A stretch of DNA of 15,253 nucleotides from CAZFUY01 sp964522445 (GCA_964522445.1 CAZFUY010000075.1:1-15253), one strand, 5' to 3'. Numbered from the stretch's first letter, positions 7,529 through 14,102 are shown. Numbers and translations are program-made. The notes: generated by a model from the letters alone, not told the origin.

Positions 7529-7602
7529 AGGTGTCGGAGTCAAAGTTGGCTGTCTGCACATCAGCCCAAGCATAAAAACAAACAACTTTGACTCCGACAC
7601 CT
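7529..7602. repeat. Perfect 19-bp inverted repeat, AGGTGTCGGAGTCAAAGTT family
   Basis: The arms are at 7529-7547 (AGGTGTCGGAGTCAAAGTT) and 7584-7602 (exact reverse complement), around a 36-nt loop. It lies between convergent genes and could end transcription from both sides. The right arm with flank (7579-7607, 29 nt) appears again, identical, after the gap at 7708-7736, so the unit is repeated here. Confidence 0.85.
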
Positions 7603-7607
7603 GAATA

Positions 7608-7707
7608 NNNNNNNNNNNNNNNNNNNNNNNNNNNNNNNNNNNNNNNNNNNNNNNNNNNNNNNNNNNNNNNNNNNNNNNNNNNNNNNNNNNNNNNNNNNNN
7701 NNNNNNN
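7608..7707. other. Assembly gap (100 N placeholder)
   Basis: Exactly 100 undetermined bases, the usual placeholder for unknown length. Both edges carry the same 29-nt sequence, so the break was probably caused by a repeat array. True content and size are unknown. Confidence 0.95.
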
Positions 7708-7736
7708 CAAACAACTTTGACTCCGACACCTGAATA
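7708..7736. repeat. Right-hand copy of the repeat arm after the gap
   Basis: A 29-nt exact copy of 7579-7607 (it contains AACTTTGACTCCGACACCT). It ends 4 nt before the stop codon of the HD-GYP gene. The matching left arm presumably lies within the gap. Confidence 0.85.
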
Positions 7737-7740
7737 AAGA

Positions 7741-9351
7741 TTAGATGTTTTCATAACCAGGAATTTTTGATTCATCCACTTCATCAATCTGATCAGAGCC
7801 TAAAAACTTTTCTGCATAAGTTAAATAAACTTTTTCTTTAATAAAGGCATTAAAAATATCAGGATCAATATGATTATCTTCTTTCATCTTGCCCAGAATA
7901 AATAAACACTCACTCAGTTTCTTACCCGATTTATAAGGTCGATCACTGGCTGACAAAGCTTCAAAAATATCAGCCACTCCCATCATCCTGGCCTGGATAG
8001 ACATCTGCTCCCGCGTTAAACCCAGCGGGTAACCTTTACCATCCATACGCTCATGATGGCCACCTGCATATTCAGGAACATTTGCCAGATGTTTGGGAAA
8101 GGGTAGCTCTTTAAGCATTTTAATCGTCACAGAAATATGATTATTAATAATCTGTCGTTCTTCCGGTGTTAAAGTGCCTTTTGCAATAGTAAGATTTTTT
8201 ACTTCATCTTCTGATAATAGCTTTGCGTTAACACCATCGGGATCATGCCAACGTTGTTCAGCAATATCACGCACTCGTTGCTGATTTTCTTCCGTCATAA
8301 ATTCACCACCAATATTAAATCGGCGAATAAATTTTTTATCTTCATCAAGCTGATTTATTCTTTTCTCATATTCACTTTCTGCGGTTTGAATATCAGTCTC
8401 AGAATTTCCCGATGCTAATTTCTTTTCCAGAAAATTAATTTGTGCATCTCTTTTTAATACTTCAAATCGAGTATTTATAGTATTTATCCTGTCATATATT
8501 GTTTCCAGCTTTGTCGACTTATCAATAACATACTCAGGTGTAGTTACTTTTCCACAATCATGCAACCAGCCCGCAATCATTAACTCATAGCCATCTTTTT
8601 CTTCCATTTTAAAATCTTTTAAAGCCCCGTTATTTTCTTTATTACAGGCTTCTGCAATCATCATCGTCAGTTCAGGCAAGCGCCGACAATGGCCCCCTGT
8701 ATAAGGTGATTTTTCATCGATAGCGGTTGCTATTAATTTTATAAAGGCTTCAAATAATGCTTTCTGATCATCTATAAGTTTTTTATTGGTTAATGCCACA
8801 GCCGCCTGTGAAGCTAGCGACTCAGCTAATTGCTGGTCTTCTTTTGAGAAAACTTTAACTTTATCTGTACCCTCTTCCAGTGAGTTAATAAGCTGAAGAA
8901 CACCAATAATATCCCCTTCATGATTTTTCATTGGAATGGTTAATAATGACTGTGTTCTATAACCTGTTTGTTGATCAAACTTTTTAGTACCCGTAAAATC
9001 AAAACCTTCTGCATGATACGCATCTTCAATATTAATGGTTTCATCATGCAAAACGGCATTGGTTACAACCATGGAAATATTTTCTTTACCATCCACATAT
9101 AATGGCAATGGTGGAAAGCGAATTTCCTTGCCGCTAGTTCCACCCATAATAATATTTAATGAATCTGTTGAAACAATTTCGAATTTTAATTCTTTATTCT
9201 CAGTAACTGTATAAAGCGAGCCACCATCCGCATTAGTCAGCCGTTTAGCTCCATTTAGAATTAATTCGAGAACTCGATCATTATTTTTTTCAGCTGATAG
9301 AGCAATACCAATTTCATTTAATAAAACAATTTTAGATAACATTCTATTCAT
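7741..9351 (-). CDS. GAF domain / HD-GYP phosphodiesterase-like protein
   Basis: A cytoplasmic protein of 536 aa. Residues ~20-190 form a GAF sensor domain (DGGSLYTV near 42-49; TQSLLTIPMKNHEGDIIGVLQLIN at 133-156). A helical linker leads to an HD-GYP domain: His221 (GGHCRR), His264-Asp265 (LHDCGK), His405 (NNHISVTIKML), His432-His433 with DGKGYPLGL (437-445) and Asp461 (VADIFEALSASDRPY). These are the metal and GYP residues expected of a cyclic-di-GMP phosphodiesterase, so activity is plausible. About 110 residues (roughly 283-394, rich in charged and coiled-coil-like sequence) are inserted between the HD pair and His405, where canonical domains need about 29 residues in all. The start is ATG at 9351 with GGAG 7 nt upstream. 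It is last in the cluster after fumC and the DUF302 gene. Confidence 0.9.
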   Translation of the reverse strand: MNRMLSKIVLLNEIGIALSAEKNNDRVLELILNGAKRLTNADGGSLYTVTENKELKFEIVSTDSLNIIMGGTSGKEIRFPPLPLYVDGKENISMVVTNAVLHDETINIEDAYHAEGFDFTGTKKFDQQTGYRTQSLLTIPMKNHEGDIIGVLQLINSLEEGTDKVKVFSKEDQQLAESLASQAAVALTNKKLIDDQKALFEAFIKLIATAIDEKSPYTGGHCRRLPELTMMIAEACNKENNGALKDFKMEEKDGYELMIAGWLHDCGKVTTPEYVIDKSTKLETIYDRINTINTRFEVLKRDAQINFLEKKLASGNSETDIQTAESEYEKRINQLDEDKKFIRRFNIGGEFMTEENQQRVRDIAEQRWHDPDGVNAKLLSEDEVKNLTIAKGTLTPEERQIINNHISVTIKMLKELPFPKHLANVPEYAGGHHERMDGKGYPLGLTREQMSIQARMMGVADIFEALSASDRPYKSGKKLSECLFILGKMKEDNHIDPDIFNAFIKEKVYLTYAEKFLGSDQIDEVDESKIPGYENI

Positions 9352-9409
9352 TGCTAAACTCCAGCATTAAATAATAAAGAACTCTTAATTTTTACATTCC
9401 TGCACATTA

Positions 9410-10000
9410 CTAAAAATCACCTTCAGAAGATCGACGCATTATTTCCATAATAGTATTTCTAATTTTAAGCGCTTCATTTTTCAATGCAGGCGGTAAAGTT
9501 TTACCGCCATAAATCATAATATCCATATCTAATGTGTACAGCCATAAAACACCTGTCTTATCTTCTATTAATGAAACTCGACACGGTAAATAGCTTGAAA
9601 AGGCATCGTTGTAATTAAGCATACTTGCTGCTGTCATTGCATCACATAATAAATAAATTTTTATAAAACGGAACGGCGCACCTGATATAGCTTCTACTTC
9701 TTTATACATTGGAATCTCACCAACGTTTTTTATATTCAGTTCATCAGCAACTGAACGTATTGTTTGGTCAACATCATTTGCACTAAGCCCTTCCTGCACC
9801 GGAACTTTAATAACCATTGCATCGACACCCGAACCCGTTTCTATAATGCGTTGAGCCATTTGCGCATAAACATCTTTTGCTTTGGGGTCGAACTCACTGA
9901 GAGTTTGAATAACCGAACTGTATTTAATTAATAATATTATAAATATTGCAAGACAGAAAAAACCTATAAAAGAAAAAATATAGGTTATTGCTTTAATCAC
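9410..10000 (-). CDS. DUF302 family protein with N-terminal membrane anchor
   Basis: A 196-aa protein with one hydrophobic helix at residues ~4-25, then a soluble part. The later part (about 60-165) fits the DUF302 pattern: MVIKVPVQEGLSANDVDQTI, KIYLLCDA with Cys119, SSYLPCRVSLIED with Cys140, and a final strand VLWLYTLDMD. The biochemical function of DUF302 is not established. Orientation in the membrane is ambiguous because lysines flank both sides of the helix. Translation starts at GTG (10000), and the GTGA overlaps the fumC stop by 4 nt, so synthesis is probably coupled to fumC. The HD-GYP gene begins 58 nt downstream on the same strand. The order suggests a shared operon, though a functional link to fumarase is not evident. 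Confidence 0.8.
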   Translation of the reverse strand: MIKAITYIFSFIGFFCLAIFIILLIKYSSVIQTLSEFDPKAKDVYAQMAQRIIETGSGVDAMVIKVPVQEGLSANDVDQTIRSVADELNIKNVGEIPMYKEVEAISGAPFRFIKIYLLCDAMTAASMLNYNDAFSSYLPCRVSLIEDKTGVLWLYTLDMDIMIYGGKTLPPALKNEALKIRNTIMEIMRRSSEGDF

Positions 10001-11379
10001 TTTTGAATTCCACCCAGGGTTAAATCATACGGGGCTAATAAACGTTCAAGTTCTTCACGTGAAAGATCAGTCATGTCTTCCGCAACATCAAGTACCGCAC
10101 GCTTTTCTGCATAAGCTGTTTTGGCAATTTTAGCGCCAAGATCATAACCAATTACTGAATTAAGCGCTGTGACTAATATTGGATTTCGACCCAGTGCTGA
10201 GTTGATATTTTCTTCGTTTACTGTAAAACCATCTATCGCTTTATCTGCCAGCATACGCGCACCGTTTGCCAGTATTTCGATACTCTGCAATAAATTATAA
10301 GCAATAACGGGTAGCATTACATTGAGTTGAAAGTTACCCGCCTGCCCGGCGATAGTTATAGTGGCATCATTGCCTATAACCTGAGCGCACACCATCGCCA
10401 TGGACTCGGGGATAACAGGGTTAACCTTACCCGGCATAATGCTACTGCCAGGCTGTAATGCAGGCAATGCAATTTCTCCCAGACCAGCCAGCGGCCCACT
10501 GTTCATCCAGCGAAGATCATTGGATATTTTCATTAAACTAACTGCAACCGTTTTTAACTGACCACTTAATTCAACCGCTGCATCCTGTGAGCTAAGACCT
10601 TCAAATTTATTTTCATTAGATGAAAATGCCTCACCTGTTTTATGTGTCAGACATTCCGCAACTTTAGTACCAAACACTGCTCGCGCATTTATTCCCGTGC
10701 CGACTGCTGTGCCCCCCTGCACCAGTGAACTGATTCTCGGCAAAGCAGATTCTAGCCGTTTTATGCCCATGCCTATCTGTGCTGCCCAGCCACCTAGTTC
10801 CTGAGAAACACGCACTGGCATGGCATCCATTAAATGAGTACGACCTGTTTTCACCACCCCATCCAGCTCATTGGCGCGTTTCTCTATACTTTGTTTTAGA
10901 TGCTCTAATGCGGGTATTAACTGCCCGGCTGTTTCCAGCGTTGCGCTAACGTGAATAGCTGTTGGGATGACATCATTTGAGCTTTGCCCCATATTAACGT
11001 GATCATTGGGATGCACTTTTTGCCCCATGGCTTCACTGGCCACATGAGAAATAACCTCATTGGTATTCATATTGGTGCTAGTGCCTGAACCCGTCTGAAA
11101 GATATCAATAGGAAAATGTGAGTCGTAAGCGCCCGCTGATAGCTCATCCGCAGTAGAAATAATAGCCTCTGCAATATCGGCATCCAGATCACCCAAATCC
11201 CTGTTAACCTCAGCACAGGCGGCTTTAACTAAACCAAGTGCCTTTATAAATGCCCGTGGCATAGTCAATCCACTCACAGGAAAGTTATTTACTGCTCTTT
11301 GAGTCTGAGCACCATATAACGCATCGGCAGGCACCTGTAATTCACCCATGCTATCTTTTTCAATACGAAAATCTGTCAT
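9997..11379 (-). CDS. fumC: Fumarate hydratase, class II
   Basis: Interconverts fumarate and malate in the TCA cycle; an iron-independent homotetramer in the cytoplasm. It is 460 aa, typical for the class. It has the fumarase/aspartase superfamily regions TGSGTSTNMN (96-105), KTGRTHLMDA with His182, and the mobile-loop signature GSSIMPGKVNP (311-321) with Ser312-Ser313. A glycine in MPGKVNP rather than the alanine usual in aspartate ammonia-lyase, and an N-terminus like other FumC proteins, favour fumarase over AspA. Start ATG at 11379 has a good AGGAA 5 nt upstream. It is first in a cluster with the DUF302 and HD-GYP genes and is divergent from purB, another member of the same superfamily, which releases fumarate. 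Confidence 0.95.
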   Translation of the reverse strand: MTDFRIEKDSMGELQVPADALYGAQTQRAVNNFPVSGLTMPRAFIKALGLVKAACAEVNRDLGDLDADIAEAIISTADELSAGAYDSHFPIDIFQTGSGTSTNMNTNEVISHVASEAMGQKVHPNDHVNMGQSSNDVIPTAIHVSATLETAGQLIPALEHLKQSIEKRANELDGVVKTGRTHLMDAMPVRVSQELGGWAAQIGMGIKRLESALPRISSLVQGGTAVGTGINARAVFGTKVAECLTHKTGEAFSSNENKFEGLSSQDAAVELSGQLKTVAVSLMKISNDLRWMNSGPLAGLGEIALPALQPGSSIMPGKVNPVIPESMAMVCAQVIGNDATITIAGQAGNFQLNVMLPVIAYNLLQSIEILANGARMLADKAIDGFTVNEENINSALGRNPILVTALNSVIGYDLGAKIAKTAYAEKRAVLDVAEDMTDLSREELERLLAPYDLTLGGIQK

Positions 11380-11463
11380 TTTAATTCCTATATATATGGT
11401 TAGAGCTGTATAATTTGTTTTTTGATTTTAACCCTATATTACCTTTTATAAAGAATAGATCAC
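11380..11463. promoter_or_regulatory. Divergent fumC/purB promoter region
   Basis: An 84-nt A+T-rich spacer must hold both promoters. On the plus strand a perfect TATAAT lies at 11409-11414 for purB but has no good -35. A second option is TTGATT (11422-11427) with TATAAA (11447-11452), 19 nt apart. On the minus strand TATACA (11412-11407) overlaps the first box. The fumC ribosome site AGGAA is at 11389-11385 on the minus strand. Overlapping boxes could make the two promoters compete. Confidence 0.4.
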
Positions 11464-12831
11464 ATGCAACTAACTGAACTCACCGCAATATCCCCTGTAG
11501 ATGGCCGTTACGGCAGCAAAACCTCTGATTACCAGGCTATTTTTAGCGAATACGGCCTTATTCGTCATCGTGTTATGGTCGAAGTTCGCTGGTTACAGGC
11601 GCTGGCAAAAGAATCTGCTATTGCTGAAGTGGCAGGGTTATCTGAACATGCCAATAATATTCTGAATGATATTGTAGAAAAATTCAGCGTTGAAGACGCT
11701 CAACGGGTTAAGAATATCGAACGTACAACAAACCACGACGTTAAAGCGGTTGAGTATTTTCTAAAAGAAAAAATTACCGGCAACAAAGAACTGGAAGCCA
11801 TTTCTGAATTCATCCATTTTGCATGCACATCTGAAGATATCAATAATCTCTCTCATGCGCTGATGCTTACCGAAGGCCGTAATCAGGTGCTACTGGAGCA
11901 AATGGATAATGTAATTGATAGCATAAAAACCATCGCCCATGATCTAGCAAACCAGCCCATGCTATGCCGCACCCATGGACAACCAGCCTCACCCAGCACC
12001 ATGGGCAAAGAACTGGCCAATACTGTTTATCGTTTACAGCGTCAGCGCGAACAGGTTGCAGCCGTAAAATTATTAGGCAAGGTTAATGGCGCTGTGGGCA
12101 ATTACAATGCACATCTTTCTGCATACCCCGAAATTGACTGGCCAGCATTCGCACAAAACTTTATTGAATCTTTAGGCATTACTTATAACCCCTACACTAT
12201 TCAAATTGAGCCACATGATTATATGGCTGAATTGTTCGATGCCATTTCACGGTTCAACACTATTCTTATTGATTTAAGCCGTGATGTCTGGGGCTATATT
12301 TCTTTAGGGTATTTCAAACAAAGAACAGTGGCCGGTGAAATTGGTTCTTCAACTATGCCGCACAAAGTGAATCCCATTGATTTTGAAAATGCCGAAGGCA
12401 ACCTGGGTATAGCCAATGCATTGTTTAGTCACTTAACAATGAAACTACCTATTTCACGTTGGCAACGCGACTTAACCGACTCAACAGTACTGCGTACTTT
12501 AGGTGTTGGTTTTGCACATTCCAGTATTGCATATCAATCCGCTTTGCGTGGTTTAAGTAAACTTGAAATTAATCCTGCTGCACTGGAAAAAGATCTCAAC
12601 AATAACTGGGAAGTTTTAGCCGAACCTATTCAAACCGTTATGCGTCGTTACGGCATTGAACAGCCTTACGAAAAACTTAAAGAATTAACTCGTGGCAAAC
12701 GCGTTAATCAGGAAATCATGCAGGCATTTGTACAAAAACTGGAAATACCACAGCAGGCAAAAGATTCACTTATGGCAATGACACCAATGAATTATATTGG
12801 CAATGCTGTGGAGCAAAGCAAAAAAATCTAA
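11464..12831 (+). CDS. purB: Adenylosuccinate lyase
   Basis: Acts twice in purine synthesis, splitting SAICAR to AICAR and adenylosuccinate to AMP, releasing fumarate each time. It is 455 aa, of the long E. coli type (456). MQLTELTAISPVDGRYGSKT matches the family start. The catalytic histidine lies in CRTHGQPASP (His171), and the flexible signature loop is GSSTMPHKVNP (294-304) with Ser295, the same numbers as in E. coli. TTNHDVKAVEYFLK (88-101) and TSEDINN (122-128) are also conserved. It is divergent from fumC. In E. coli, phoPQ and the roxA homologue ycfD lie close to purB; here roxA follows on the same strand after a repeat island. The ATG has only a weak ribosome site. Confidence 0.97.
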   Translation: MQLTELTAISPVDGRYGSKTSDYQAIFSEYGLIRHRVMVEVRWLQALAKESAIAEVAGLSEHANNILNDIVEKFSVEDAQRVKNIERTTNHDVKAVEYFLKEKITGNKELEAISEFIHFACTSEDINNLSHALMLTEGRNQVLLEQMDNVIDSIKTIAHDLANQPMLCRTHGQPASPSTMGKELANTVYRLQRQREQVAAVKLLGKVNGAVGNYNAHLSAYPEIDWPAFAQNFIESLGITYNPYTIQIEPHDYMAELFDAISRFNTILIDLSRDVWGYISLGYFKQRTVAGEIGSSTMPHKVNPIDFENAEGNLGIANALFSHLTMKLPISRWQRDLTDSTVLRTLGVGFAHSSIAYQSALRGLSKLEINPAALEKDLNNNWEVLAEPIQTVMRRYGIEQPYEKLKELTRGKRVNQEIMQAFVQKLEIPQQAKDSLMAMTPMNYIGNAVEQSKKI

Positions 12832-12841
12832 CCCGGGCTAT

Positions 12842-12934
12842 GGTGGATCCGCTTCGCTTGATCCACCCTACTGAGCTGTGCAGGTAAGTTAAATTTTACG
12901 TATGATGAATTAAGCACAGCGGATTCACCAAAAC
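12842..12934. repeat. Left copy of 93-nt composite REP block
   Basis: The block comprises a hairpin unit in reverse orientation (12842-12867), a 36-nt linker starting CTACTGAGCTGTGCAGG, and a forward but degenerate unit (12904-12929) followed by AAAAC. The intact unit has 8-bp arms GGTGGATC/GATCCACC around a 10-nt loop. The same arrangement, about 90% identical, recurs at 13787-13879 beyond the transposase gene. An inverted pair of REPs with a linker is the usual BIME layout. Confidence 0.85.
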
Positions 12935-13205
12935 ACACAGTAAAGCCAAATGATGTAGGGTGGATCAAGCGCAGCGGATCCACCAAAACACACAGTAAAG
13001 CCAAATGACGTAGGGTGGATCAAGCGCAGCGGATCCACCAAAACCATACAGTAAAACCAAATAACGTAGGGTGGATCAAGCACAGCAGATCCACCAAAAC
13101 ACACAGTAAAGTTAAATGACGTAGGGTGGATCAAGCGCAGCGGATCCACCAAAACACACAGTAAAGCCAAATGACGTAGGGTGGATCAAGCGAAGCGGAT
13201 CCACC
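12904..13205 (+). repeat. Tandem array of six REP hairpins, 55-56 nt period
   Basis: Forward 26-nt units start at 12904, 12959, 13014, 13070, 13125 and 13180. Each has arms GGTGGATC and GATCCACC around a loop AAGCGCAGCG or a close variant. The linkers (AAAACACACAGTAAAGCC then AAATGACGTAG) are also conserved, so the whole 55-nt unit is repeated. The first unit is degenerate, with the stem partly kept. It leads straight to the RAYT gene 37 nt later and fills most of the 411 nt between purB and that gene. Nothing else was seen there. Confidence 0.95.
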
Positions 13206-13211
13206 AAAACC

Positions 13212-13236
13212 TATAATATATAACAATGGATTGTTA
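13212..13236 (+). promoter_or_regulatory. Possible -10 box and operator-like palindrome before the RAYT gene
   Basis: A perfect TATAAT lies at 13212-13217, 25 nt before the ATG, but the matching -35 position falls inside the last REP hairpin and has no consensus. Just downstream is a palindrome with 7-nt arms, TAACAAT-GG-ATTGTTA (13221-13236), placed where a repressor could block transcription or a small hairpin could mask translation. Speculative. Confidence 0.3.
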
Positions 13237-13242
13237 ACCCTT

Positions 13243-13761
13243 ATGAGCAACTATCACAGAGCATTTGTTCCCGGCGGCTGTTTCTTCTTCACCCTGATCA
13301 CCTATAAACGGCATAAATATTTTGCTGATGATAATAATGTAAATCGCCTACGAGAAGCATTCCTTCATATAAAAAAGAAACATCCCTTCACAATTGATGC
13401 AATCACAATATTACCGGATCATTTGCATACTATCTGGCAATTGCCAAATGGTGATACAAATTATTCCCTGCGCTGGCGGTTAATCAAACATTTTGTAGCT
13501 ACAGGTATTGATACCAGCATCAATCATCGAAATGAGAAACAAATTTGGCAGCGAAGATTCTGGGAACATGTTATCCGAGATGAAAGAGACTGGCACAACC
13601 ATATTGACTATATCCATTACAATCCTGTTAAACATGGGTATGTCACCCGTCCTGATATATGGAAATACAGTTCATTTTCCCATGCATTAAATAAGGGCTG
13701 GTATGATGCTAATTGGGGTTGTTCTGCACCAATGAATATAAATGGAATGGATCTGGAGTAA
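13243..13761 (+). CDS. REP-associated tyrosine transposase (RAYT, Y1_Tnp family)
   Basis: A 172-aa single-strand DNA transposase-like protein related to IS200/IS605 TnpA. It begins MSNYHRAFVPGGCFFFTLITYKR, the standard RAYT start, so I use the ATG at 13243 rather than a TTG at 13231. The HUH motif is in ILPDHLHTIWQLP (His60, His62). The C-terminal signature is FWEHVIRDERDWHNHIDYIHYNPVKHG with the likely nucleophile Tyr123. All parts look intact. RAYTs bind and cut REP hairpins of their own genome, and this one is flanked on both sides by such hairpins, so they are its probable substrate. No TnpB or other transposon gene accompanies it. RAYTs are usually single-copy, domesticated genes. Confidence 0.93.
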   Translation: MSNYHRAFVPGGCFFFTLITYKRHKYFADDNNVNRLREAFLHIKKKHPFTIDAITILPDHLHTIWQLPNGDTNYSLRWRLIKHFVATGIDTSINHRNEKQIWQRRFWEHVIRDERDWHNHIDYIHYNPVKHGYVTRPDIWKYSSFSHALNKGWYDANWGCSAPMNINGMDLE

Positions 13762-13786
13762 TGGCAAGGCAGCTTTGCCTGGATTT

Positions 13787-13879
13787 GGTGGATCCGCTGC
13801 GCTTGATCCACCCTACTGAGCTATGCAGGTAAGTTAAATTTTATGTATGGTGGATCAAGCGCAGCAGATCCACCAAAAC
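13787..13879. repeat. Right copy of 93-nt composite REP block
   Basis: A reverse unit (13787-13812), a 36-nt linker with only two differences from the left copy, and a forward unit (13849-13874) followed by AAAAC. The hairpin stems are intact. It begins 25 nt after the RAYT stop. Together with the left copy it brackets the transposase gene as a direct repeat. The block runs straight into the gap at 13882. Confidence 0.88.
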
Positions 13880-13881
13880 CA

Positions 13882-13981
13882 NNNNNNNNNNNNNNNNNNN
13901 NNNNNNNNNNNNNNNNNNNNNNNNNNNNNNNNNNNNNNNNNNNNNNNNNNNNNNNNNNNNNNNNNNNNNNNNNNNNNNNNN
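13882..13981. other. Assembly gap (100 N placeholder) within the REP array
   Basis: Exactly 100 N. The left edge ends AAAACCA and the right edge starts AAATAACGTAG; both match the linker at 13040-13069, where 12 nt (TACAGTAAAACC) lie between them. The missing part may thus be as little as 12 nt, or that plus any number of 55-nt units. Confidence 0.95.
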
Positions 13982-13992
13982 AAATAACGTAG

Positions 13993-14018
13993 GGTGGATC
14001 AAGCGCAGCGGATCCACC
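13993..14018 (+). repeat. REP hairpin unit right of the gap
   Basis: A forward unit of the GGTGGATC/GATCCACC family with the consensus loop AAGCGCAGCG, identical to the units at 12959 and 13014. It is the last intact unit before roxA. Confidence 0.9.
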
Positions 14019-14050
14019 AAAACTTGACCTGCTCCATATAACTCAAGTAG

Positions 14051-14076
14051 GCTGAATAAAACACAGCAAATTCACC
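14051..14076 (+). repeat. Degenerate terminal REP unit
   Basis: Preceded by GTAG as in intact units and spaced 58 nt after the previous one. It differs from the consensus at 8 of 26 positions, mostly G to A or C to T. One stem pair is changed on both sides (G-C to A-T at unit positions 5 and 22). It lies 27 nt before the roxA start. No promoter was recognised in the remaining 14077-14102. Confidence 0.6.
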
Positions 14077-14102
14077 TAACAACTTCATGACAAAAGACAA
14101 CT

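Noticed and set aside
7437..7787. Minus-strand open frames running through the gap at 7608-7707
   Set aside because: They consist of undetermined bases plus repeat sequence, and overlap real genes at both ends.
9997..11379. Aspartate ammonia-lyase instead of fumarase
   Set aside because: The loop reads MPGKVNP and the N-terminus matches FumC; aspartases usually have MPAKVNP.
12925..13170. 81-aa minus-strand open frame with internal repeats (VDPLRLIHPTS, FGGSA.LDPPY)
   Set aside because: It is the REP array read in frame; the peptide repeat follows the 55-nt DNA unit and there is no start signal or homology.
12904..13205. CRISPR array
   Set aside because: The units are palindromic and regularly spaced, but the spacers are near-identical to each other and there are no cas genes. 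It is a tandem REP array.
13243..13761. Insertion sequence of the IS200/IS605 type
   Set aside because: The protein has RAYT-specific start and C-terminal motifs, there is no TnpB, and the flanking hairpins are REP units rather than IS ends.
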